Part shown: positions 1 to 5,194 of the stretch, in pieces
How positions within the stretch are numbered: position 1 is the first letter of the stretch
How the letters are laid out: every line of letters starts with the position of its first letter
NCBI GenBank assembly: GCA_005881495.1
Contig: VBHI01000177.1
Location: 1 to 6,537 of the forward strand
Length of the DNA: 6,537 nt
From: Chloroflexota bacterium
Lineage (GTDB): Bacteria; Chloroflexota; Ktedonobacteria; Ktedonobacterales; Ktedonobacteraceae
Reading direction: 5' to 3'
Notes under the pieces: model-generated
What the model was told of the DNA's origin: nothing
Databases searched by the model: none
Seen by the model: the letters and a program-made list of their open reading frames with translations, nothing else
Position numbers and translations under genes: made by a program

Positions 1-73
1 GGGCAATTCTTGTGAACCGCCCGAAAAAATAAGCGAACCGTGAGTACATACATATTGAGAGAAAAACAGTTGC

Positions 74-1486
74 ATGAAACGTGAAGTTGTATCTATCCAG
101 GGACTGCGGCAATGGGGTGTGAATTGGTGGATATTTGGCGGCGTCATCGCCTTCATCATTGGCACAATCGGTTCGACACATTTAGCGATGAGCGACGTCT
201 TAGTCGACTGGTCTACCTACCAGTCAGAAAATGGACACAGTGGCTTCAATGGAGCGGAATCGATGATCAATTCATCAACTGCCCCTCATCTGAAACTACA
301 CTGGACGCAAACCGCGGCTGGCTCGATCTCAACACAACCGGTGGAAGCCAATGGCCTGGTTTACTGGGGATCATGGGATGGCTATGAGCACGCCACGAAC
401 CTCAATAACAATCAAGTCTGGACAACCCAGCTTGGAACAACGACCAATAACAACTGTTATCCGGCCAGCGTTGGTGTTTCCAGCACGGCAACGGTAGCAA
501 CCGTCAACGGCCGCTCCATGCTCTTTGTCGGTGGCGGGAACGCTCACATGTACGCGCTCGACGCTCTGCATGGCACCATCCTCTGGAGCACTTCACTCGG
601 TTCGTCACCGGATCATTTCATTTGGAGTTCTCCGCTTGTCTACAATGGTAGCGTGTATATCGGTCTTGCTTCCTTTGGCGGTTGTCCCCAGGTGCAGGGA
701 GAAATGTTCAAGCTCAATGCGGCAACAGGAGCTGTTCAATCTACCTGGGCCGCCGTTCCTCCTGGCTGTATTGGCGGCGGTATTTCAGGCTCAGCAACCA
801 TTGACGAAGCAGAGGGCATGCTCTACTTCGGTACGGGCAGCCCTGGCAGGTGTAATACATTCGAAGCTGGTTCTCCCGCAGTGATCGAACTTAACGCCTC
901 TACCCTGGCATTGGTGGGTTCGTGGACTCTTCCAGCCAACCAGCAGTCGTCAGACAGCGATTTTCTGAGTACGCCCACCCTGTTCACCACCAGTGGCGGC
1001 ACACAGATGGTTGGCGTGGCCAACAAGAACGGCAAATTCTACGCCTTCAAGCGAGATGCAATTAGCAGTGGACCTGTCTGGAGTGACCAGGTGGCCAACT
1101 CCGGGAATTGCCCCCAGTGCGACACCAGCAGCATCTCTCCTGCGGCCTGGGATGGTCACACGCTCTACGATGCTGGTGGTGGCATAACCATCAATGGCGC
1201 GAGTTGTCAGGGAAGCGTCAGTGCTATTAACCCGAATAACGGAGATTACATCTGGCGGGACTGCCTCACCGATGGACCCGTGCTCGGAGCTGTGGCGATG
1301 GCCCCCGGCGTACTGGTCATCGGGCAAGGGCGCTTTGTCATGGTAATGGCCGCATCCTCGGGGCAAACGCTTTTCCGTTACTTTGACACGAACACGGGCT
1401 CTGCCTTCTGGAGCGGCGCTTGCATCTCAAATGGAGTAATCTATATAGGTAATATAGATGGGCGCCTCTATGCCTTTGGTACCTGA
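74..1486 (+). CDS. Membrane-anchored PQQ-type beta-propeller repeat protein
   Basis: This is a 470-residue protein of the PQQ-binding-like (BamB/quinoprotein-like) beta-propeller family, and its function is unknown. A short basic N-terminus is followed by one hydrophobic helix at about residues 18-38, a signal anchor or uncleaved signal, so the propeller should face outside the membrane. The family's entry motif (DWSTYQSENGHSGFN, 45-59) comes next, then repeated blade motifs of the form Y-A-x-D-x-x-x-G-x-x-x-W at about 106-121, 160-177, 212-225, 323-340, 383-398 and 423-437, closing with RLYAFGT. There are nine cysteines (128, 204, 232, 260, 346, 349, 378, 397, 450), eight or more of which would suit disulfides in an exported fold. 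It is shorter than true PQQ alcohol dehydrogenases (roughly 600 residues) and lacks their adjacent Cys-Cys pair, so I would not call it an enzyme. The ATG has a purine-rich stretch (GAGAG, about 57-61) upstream, a rather distant ribosome site. The assignment to the fold is secure; the role is not. Confidence 0.9.
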   Translation: MKREVVSIQGLRQWGVNWWIFGGVIAFIIGTIGSTHLAMSDVLVDWSTYQSENGHSGFNGAESMINSSTAPHLKLHWTQTAAGSISTQPVEANGLVYWGSWDGYEHATNLNNNQVWTTQLGTTTNNNCYPASVGVSSTATVATVNGRSMLFVGGGNAHMYALDALHGTILWSTSLGSSPDHFIWSSPLVYNGSVYIGLASFGGCPQVQGEMFKLNAATGAVQSTWAAVPPGCIGGGISGSATIDEAEGMLYFGTGSPGRCNTFEAGSPAVIELNASTLALVGSWTLPANQQSSDSDFLSTPTLFTTSGGTQMVGVANKNGKFYAFKRDAISSGPVWSDQVANSGNCPQCDTSSISPAAWDGHTLYDAGGGITINGASCQGSVSAINPNNGDYIWRDCLTDGPVLGAVAMAPGVLVIGQGRFVMVMAASSGQTLFRYFDTNTGSAFWSGACISNGVIYIGNIDGRLYAFGT

Positions 1487-1574
1487 TGGAGAGGTGGACT
1501 TCAGGGGCTACCGGCAGTACCGGCCTGTTACAAATACTCTATGCCCGCGTTACATACAATGCAGCATGCAAGTG

Positions 1575-1600
1575 CTGGACACTGAATCTGGACACTGAAT
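1575..1600 (+). repeat. Perfect 13-bp tandem repeat before the cupredoxin gene
   Basis: The unit CTGGACACTGAAT occurs twice, back to back and without mismatch (1575-1587 and 1588-1600). It ends directly at the ribosome site GAGGAAAGG (1601-1609) of the cupredoxin gene, so it lies in the probable 5' leader. It could be a recent slippage duplication or a pair of protein-binding sites one helical turn and a bit apart; the sequence alone does not decide. Confidence 0.85.
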
Positions 1601-1617
1601 GAGGAAAGGATACCAGC

Positions 1618-2433
1618 ATGAGTCAACAGCCTCCATGGCTCCCACAGCAGGTCCCGCCATCATCAAGCTCCGGTGGAGCGCCGCCGCAGGCACCCTATGG
1701 ACAACCACCTTATGGACAGCCACCCTATGGACAACCCCAGTGGGGACTAGAGGGCCCGCCATCATCGCCCTTCGCCGAAACGCAGGTGTGGCCCCCTCTG
1801 CCGCCTCAGCAGCCATTCCCAGGGACAACGCCACCACCAGGACAATTTCAACCACAACCAGACCCACAATACAGATTGCCACAAAGCAAACAACCTAGCC
1901 GACGGCCGTGGTACAAGAGGCGGGGAGTAATAATTGGCCTGGTATGCGCTGTGCTCATCGTCGTACTCCTGCTCAGCTACGGTGTCGCAACGGTATTGGG
2001 TAATGAACTTGCATCAACTCCGGCAGCCACTCCGACCCCTTCCGGTCAGTTGACGGCAGCAAGCCCTACGGCAATACCAACGCTCGCTCCCACACTCGTA
2101 CCTACACACAAGCCAGAGCCGACACCTACGCCAAAAGCCAGGGCTACACCTACACAGGCACCCACACCCACACCAAAGCCAAAACCATCGACGGTCAAGG
2201 TCATAGTCAACAACGCTGGCTTCAGCCCTAAGACGCTGACAGTCTCCGTCGGTACGACTGTGATCTGGACGAATGATGGGGGCATTCCCCATACGGTCAC
2301 CGACAATGGGGTGTTTGATAGTGGGAACCTTCCTATTGGTGCTACCTTTAAGTTCACGTTTACTAAACGTGGTACCTATCACTATATTTGCACCTACCAT
2401 CCCTATATGGTAGGGACCATTATCGTGCAGTAG
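1618..2433 (+). CDS. Membrane-anchored cupredoxin (amicyanin/plastocyanin-like blue copper protein)
   Basis: This is a 271-residue protein with four visible parts. Residues 1-98 are a low-complexity, Pro/Gln/Tyr/Gly-rich tail with three PYGQP repeats. Residues 99-102 (YKRR) form a basic stop, followed by one membrane helix at about 104-127. Residues 131-191 are a Thr/Pro/Ala/Lys-rich linker. Residues 192-271 are a cupredoxin domain. The basic patch puts the tail inside and the copper domain outside. All four type 1 copper ligands are visible: His225 in IPHTVT, then Cys258, His261 and Met264 in CTYHPYM. The C-x2-H-x2-M spacing is that of amicyanin (known loop CTPHPFM), shorter than in plastocyanin or azurin. 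The expected role is one-electron transfer or copper binding at the outer membrane face; the partner is unknown. The start is well supported by GAGGAAAGG (1601-1609). A two-helix membrane protein gene follows 14 bp downstream and is probably cotranscribed. Confidence 0.93.
   Translation: MSQQPPWLPQQVPPSSSSGGAPPQAPYGQPPYGQPPYGQPQWGLEGPPSSPFAETQVWPPLPPQQPFPGTTPPPGQFQPQPDPQYRLPQSKQPSRRPWYKRRGVIIGLVCAVLIVVLLLSYGVATVLGNELASTPAATPTPSGQLTAASPTAIPTLAPTLVPTHKPEPTPTPKARATPTQAPTPTPKPKPSTVKVIVNNAGFSPKTLTVSVGTTVIWTNDGGIPHTVTDNGVFDSGNLPIGATFKFTFTKRGTYHYICTYHPYMVGTIIVQ
1693..1737 (+). repeat. Three 15-bp coding repeats encoding PYGQP
   Basis: Three in-frame 15-bp units (1693-1707, 1708-1722, 1723-1737) each begin CCYTATGGACARCC and encode Pro-Tyr-Gly-Gln-Pro in the cytoplasmic tail of the cupredoxin protein. 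The units differ by only a few mainly synonymous changes, which suggests local duplication. Similar Tyr/Gly/Gln/Pro tails are common on single-helix membrane proteins of monoderm bacteria. Confidence 0.85.
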
Positions 2434-2447
2434 GCTTGAGGGCGCAT

Positions 2448-2930
2448 ATGGAACCATCACTGCAACGTGTCCAACTACATGTATCCCGCACGGTGGGTCC
2501 AGGGGAAGCACAGGGAGGAGAGGCAGCGCAGCCTATTCAGCTTCCTGGCCCAAGCGTGTGGCCGCTTCTGTTGAGTGTATCGGTGGTTGTCTTCGCGGCC
2601 GGACTGTTATTCATTGACAACTATCCCTGGCTTTCTCTGATTACTATCCCCTTAGTGCTCATAGGCATCCTGGGTTGGGCGCTAGAAGATCCAGTGGCTC
2701 GACCAGCGCCGGCATCTCAAGCCGGATATACGTCGACCGCGGCGGTCGAGATTATGTTGGGGGGGAGGCAAGAGGAAGCAGGCTATCCTATGACGTTCGG
2801 TAGGACGAAAGTCGGTGCGTACCCGGTCAAGGAAAAGGAGGAGGTACGAGGCAGGAAGCATGAAAGACTGCCTGGTAATCTATCATCACCTCGAAAAGTT
2901 CCTGGCCGTATCAGGTTGCTCCGTGACTGA
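2448..2930 (+). CDS. Small two-helix membrane protein, possibly cytochrome oxidase subunit IV-like
   Basis: This is a predicted 160-residue protein. A hydrophilic N-terminus (1-35) leads to the segment PGPSVWPLLL and two membrane helices at about 38-57 and 61-78, ending in GWALEDP. This proline-Trp-Pro-Leu-Leu entry, two-helix hairpin and GWALE exit resemble small subunit IV-type segments of haem-copper oxidases in Chloroflexota; that resemblance is from memory and is tentative. Residues 82-160 are charged, Arg/Lys/Gly-rich, and unlike anything I recognise. I chose the ATG at 2448 because TGAGGG (2436-2441) sits 6 bases upstream; the in-frame ATG at 2388 lies inside the cupredoxin gene and encodes only its out-of-frame shadow. 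With 14 bp after the cupredoxin stop, the two are likely one transcript. The tail contains strong inverted repeats and a run of seven G, so a frameshift or decayed 3' end should be kept in mind. Confidence 0.7.
   Translation: MEPSLQRVQLHVSRTVGPGEAQGGEAAQPIQLPGPSVWPLLLSVSVVVFAAGLLFIDNYPWLSLITIPLVLIGILGWALEDPVARPAPASQAGYTSTAAVEIMLGGRQEEAGYPMTFGRTKVGAYPVKEKEEVRGRKHERLPGNLSSPRKVPGRIRLLRD
2709..2725. repeat. GC-rich inverted repeat (5-bp arms, 7-base loop)
   Basis: CCGGC (2709-2713) and GCCGG (2721-2725) are perfect inverted arms around a 7-base loop. The site lies in the coding region of the small membrane protein just after its second helix, 7 bases before a stronger palindrome. No T-run follows, so this is not a standard intrinsic terminator. 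Confidence 0.5.
2733..2749. repeat. 17-bp palindrome with single central base
   Basis: TCGACCGC (2733-2740) and GCGGTCGA (2742-2749) are perfect 8-bp inverted arms around G2741. As RNA it could form a 7-bp stem with a three-base loop; as DNA it has the symmetry of an operator. It lies within codons 96-101 of the small membrane protein, in the unrecognised tail. A chance or codon-driven origin is possible because it is GC-rich. Confidence 0.6.
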
Positions 2931-3027
2931 CATTAGGATATGAAACCATACCTACCCCCGTCTACCAATGATTTTGGTACCATGAAAAAACGTATCTTTC
3001 CAAAACTCTAACCCAAAAGGATGGACG

Positions 3028-3057
3028 GTCACAACATATAGTGAGTGATGCTATAAT
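3028..3057 (+). promoter_or_regulatory. Sigma-70-type promoter with extended -10 for the receiver-plsX unit
   Basis: A perfect -10 hexamer TATAAT (3052-3057) is preceded by the extended -10 element TG-N (3049-3051). A -35-like GTCACA (3028-3033, four of six matches to TTGACA) lies 18 bases upstream. Transcription would begin near 3064, leaving a leader of about 48 bases before the receiver start at 3112. This is the best promoter in the window, and it sits in the most AT-rich gap. Confidence 0.7.
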
Positions 3058-3111
3058 AGGAATATGCTTTCAAGCAACTTATTCGATTTGAGATGAGGGG
3101 ACTGCTGGTAT

Positions 3112-3489
3112 ATGGCGAAAAAAATACTCATTATGGACGACGACCCTACCATTGCTGACCTGCTAACAGAGGCCTTAGCAGACGAAGGCTATGAAACCTA
3201 CATGACCACACAAAGCCTCCGCTTCTATGATGCCGTGCGTGAACACCAACCAGATCTCATTCTGCTAGACCTGATGATGCCCTATCTGGATGGTCACGAC
3301 GAACTCAAACTTATGGCAATGTGGGTCGATCATAAAATCCCGGTCATCGTCGTCACAGCCCTCCTGACCGCGGGAAACGATGAATCTGAATTTCGCGAGG
3401 CCGGTGTTGTGCATATCGTTTACAAACCTTTTGACCTTGAGAAACTCATAGAGCTGGTCAAATCCACCATTGGAGAACCAGAAGGATAA
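3112..3489 (+). CDS. Single-domain response regulator (CheY/Spo0F-like receiver)
   Basis: This is a 125-residue protein consisting of a receiver domain alone, with no DNA-binding or enzymatic output domain. All conserved positions are present: the acidic pocket Asp9-Asp10, the phospho-acceptor Asp53 in LLDLMMP, the switch Thr82 in VVTA, and Lys105-Pro106 in VYKPF. It should be phosphorylated by a histidine kinase or phosphotransfer partner and act by protein-protein contact in the cytoplasm; no cognate kinase is adjacent on this strand. The gene is preceded by a promoter with an extended -10, and GAGGGG (3095-3100) lies 11 bases before the ATG. Its stop codon is 7 bp before plsX, so the two probably share a transcript. 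Family and phospho-site are certain; partner and target are unknown. Confidence 0.93.
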   Translation: MAKKILIMDDDPTIADLLTEALADEGYETYMTTQSLRFYDAVREHQPDLILLDLMMPYLDGHDELKLMAMWVDHKIPVIVVTALLTAGNDESEFREAGVVHIVYKPFDLEKLIELVKSTIGEPEG

Positions 3490-3496
3490 TACTATC

Positions 3497-4546
3497 ATGA
3501 GTAAAACTGTCCGCGTTGCCCTGGATGCCATGGGAGGCGACCGTGCTCCAGGCGAGATGGTACTGGGTGCTGTACAGGCCGCGCGCGAATATGGTCTTGG
3601 CGTCTACCTTGTCGGAAAACAGGATATCATCCAGGCCGAGCTTGCCAAACACGATACCAGCGGCCTTGATCTCCCCATCGAACATACCAGCGAAGTTATT
3701 CCCATGGACGAGCACAACCCGGCTAAAGCCGTGCGCAACAAGAATACCTCCATGGTGCGTGCTCTGCAGTTGGTACAGGATGGCTTAGCGCTTGGCGCGG
3801 TCTCAGCCGGCAATAGCGGCGCTATGATGGCCGCGGCCTCCCTGGTAACGCTCAAACGCATTAAAGGCGTAGAACGCGCGGCCATCGGTGGTGTATTACC
3901 CACCAGAAAAGGCACCTGCATGGTCATCGACCTGGGTGCCAACACTGATTGCAAACCCGAATATCTCCAACAGTTCGCATTGATGGGCTCCATTTATACG
4001 CAGCGCATCATGCACCTGCAATCACCACGCGTTGGACTGCTCTCCAACGGCGAAGAGGAAGGCAAAGGCAACCAGCAGGTACAGGAAGCGTACCAGTTAC
4101 TCAAAGTCAATGCAGCCATCCTGGGAATCAACTTCATCGGCAACGTGGAGGGACGCGACATCTTCACCGGAACCACCGATGTCGTTGTCTGCGATGGCTT
4201 CGTCGGCAACGTCGTACTAAAAGTCTCTGAGGGGCTATCCGAAGCGCTCATGGGCATGATTCGCGACGAGATGACCCGCACGCCCCCCAATAAGCTTGCC
4301 GCCGCCATCTTACGTTCAGATTTACGTAAAATGAGCAAACGCCTGGACTACGCCGAATACGGTGGCTTCCCGCTTCTAGGCGTCAACGGCTCAGCCATCA
4401 TCTCCCATGGCCGCTCAAACGCCAAAGCCATCAAGAATGCCCTTCGCGTAGCCCGCGAAACAGCCGAGTCCGGCGTCGCCACTGCTATCGCCCATGATCT
4501 CGCAAAATTAGGCACAGAAGAAGGCAAACAACAAGCCGGCGTCTAG
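3497..4546 (+). CDS. plsX: Phosphate acyltransferase PlsX (acyl-ACP:phosphate acyltransferase)
   Basis: PlsX converts acyl-ACP and inorganic phosphate into acyl-phosphate, the acyl donor used by PlsY in the first step of phosphatidic acid synthesis; it is a peripheral, membrane-associated cytoplasmic enzyme. The 349-residue product is full length for the family (about 330-350). Signature segments appear in order: ALDAMGGDRAPGE (8-20), SAGNSGAMMAA (103-113), GVLPTRKG (132-139), DLGANTDCKP (145-154), GLLSNGEEEGKGN (180-192), GNVEGRDIF (215-223), CDGFVGNVVLK (232-242), DYAEYGGFPLLGVNG (284-298) and ISHGRSN (302-308). I chose the ATG at 3497 because AGAAGGA (3480-3486) lies ahead of it and the protein then begins as PlsX proteins do; an in-frame ATG at 3470 would add nine residues and overlap the receiver gene. 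Unlike many bacteria, no fabD, fabG or acpP follows here: the next gene is convergent. Confidence 0.97.
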   Translation: MSKTVRVALDAMGGDRAPGEMVLGAVQAAREYGLGVYLVGKQDIIQAELAKHDTSGLDLPIEHTSEVIPMDEHNPAKAVRNKNTSMVRALQLVQDGLALGAVSAGNSGAMMAAASLVTLKRIKGVERAAIGGVLPTRKGTCMVIDLGANTDCKPEYLQQFALMGSIYTQRIMHLQSPRVGLLSNGEEEGKGNQQVQEAYQLLKVNAAILGINFIGNVEGRDIFTGTTDVVVCDGFVGNVVLKVSEGLSEALMGMIRDEMTRTPPNKLAAAILRSDLRKMSKRLDYAEYGGFPLLGVNGSAIISHGRSNAKAIKNALRVARETAESGVATAIAHDLAKLGTEEGKQQAGV

Positions 4547-4588
4547 CTGCATAGTGTAATGGACGAACAAACGAAGACGGATATCTGC
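4547..4588. other. 42-bp convergent gap without a visible terminator
   Basis: This gap separates the 3' ends of plsX (+) and the NarL-type regulator (-). It contains no GC-rich stem followed by a T-run in either direction; the only symmetry is a short near-palindrome around GATATC. The two transcripts may therefore overlap, or termination may depend on Rho or on structure inside the genes. Confidence 0.5.
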
Positions 4589-5194
4589 TTACAACCATCC
4601 CTTTTGTTCAGCGAGCCGTGCTGCCTCCATCCTATTGCGTGCGCCCACTTTCTGCATGGCTACCGAGAGGTGATTGCGGACAGTCCCCTCCGCAAGATAC
4701 AGCCCTGCGGCGATGTCTGCAAGGCTGGCACCAGAAAGCGCGGCGGAAAGCACCTCGCGCTCCCGGCCGGTGAGCGGGTTGTCGCCTTCGGAGAGCGCTG
4801 CCAGGGCAAGTTGAGGATCAACCACTCGCGCGCCTTCCATCACGCGACGGAGAGCCACCGCCAACTCACGAGCTGGAGCATCCTTAAGCAAAAACCCGAC
4901 GGCACCGCTCTCCATAGCCCGGCGCAGATAGCCGCTGCGCCCAAATGTGGTCAGGATCACGACTCGGCAGGACGGCAGCCGCTCGCGGAGTGCTTGCGCC
5001 GCGTGTAATCCGTCGCCGCCTGGCATCTCAATGTCCACGAGCGCCACATCTGGCTGCGTCGAGAGCGCTGCCGGGACCACCTCATCTCCCCGTGCGGCTT
5101 CGGCAACCACCTCGATATCCTCTTCAAGGTTGAGCAGCGCCGCCAGTGCTCCGCGCACCATCGCCTGATCTTCCGCCAGGAGTACCCGTATCAT
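4589..5194 (-). CDS. NarL/FixJ (LuxR-type) response regulator, DesR/LiaR-like
   Basis: This is a 201-residue DNA-binding response regulator. The receiver (1-120) has Glu8-Asp9 in the acidic pocket, phospho-acceptor Asp54 in LVDIEMPGGDG, Thr82 in ILTT, and Lys104 in FLLKDAP. The LuxR/GerE-type helix-turn-helix occupies about 137-198, beginning LTGREREVL and with the recognition helix region EGTVRNHLSVAMQKVGARNR. Phosphorylation should promote dimerisation and DNA binding. It is the partner of the kinase gene just upstream: the kinase stop TGA and this ATG overlap as ATGA (5191-5194), and AGGAGGA (5201-5207) lies 6 bases before the start, inside the kinase coding sequence. That arrangement implies cotranscription and translational coupling. 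The DesR/LiaR label is by family resemblance only; the target genes cannot be identified here. Confidence 0.95.
   Translation of the reverse strand: MIRVLLAEDQAMVRGALAALLNLEEDIEVVAEAARGDEVVPAALSTQPDVALVDIEMPGGDGLHAAQALRERLPSCRVVILTTFGRSGYLRRAMESGAVGFLLKDAPARELAVALRRVMEGARVVDPQLALAALSEGDNPLTGREREVLSAALSGASLADIAAGLYLAEGTVRNHLSVAMQKVGARNRMEAARLAEQKGWL

Noticed and set aside
1..73. Possible 3' end of an upstream gene or a promoter for the propeller gene
   Set aside because: No open frame can be identified in so short a stretch, and I could not pair a -35 with a -10 at acceptable spacing.
950..1366. 138-codon minus-strand frame opposite the propeller gene
   Set aside because: It is a shadow of an intact repeat protein, with no supporting motif or ribosome site.
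1503..1525. CCGG-centred hairpin after the propeller gene as a terminator
   Set aside because: The arms are only CCGG pairs with a 5-base loop, and there is no T-run after them; it is also explained as a TACCGG direct repeat.
1528..1560. TTACAA / TACAAT promoter pair before the cupredoxin gene
   Set aside because: The -10-like TACAAT is good, but the spacing to the only -35-like hexamer is 21 bases and that hexamer matches poorly.
2388..2447. Upstream ATG extension of the small membrane protein
   Set aside because: It overlaps the conserved copper-loop codons of the cupredoxin in another frame, and the ATG at 2448 has its own ribosome site.
2014..2511. 165-codon minus-strand frame opposite the cupredoxin
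   Set aside because: It is a product of the repetitive Thr/Pro codons read backwards; the plus strand carries intact copper ligands.
2860..2943. 27-codon open frame (begins MKDCLVIYHH) overlapping the end of the small membrane gene
   Set aside because: It has purine-rich DNA upstream but is too short, unrecognised and overlapping; there is not enough evidence to call a gene.
2963..2979. TACCAA/TTGGTA inverted repeat as a terminator
   Set aside because: The stem is six AT-rich base pairs and is followed by A-rich rather than T-rich sequence, so it does not fit an intrinsic terminator on the plus strand.
4559..5008. 149-codon open frame on the plus strand after plsX
   Set aside because: It is antisense to the receiver and helix-turn-helix of the response regulator, and its product has no recognisable features.
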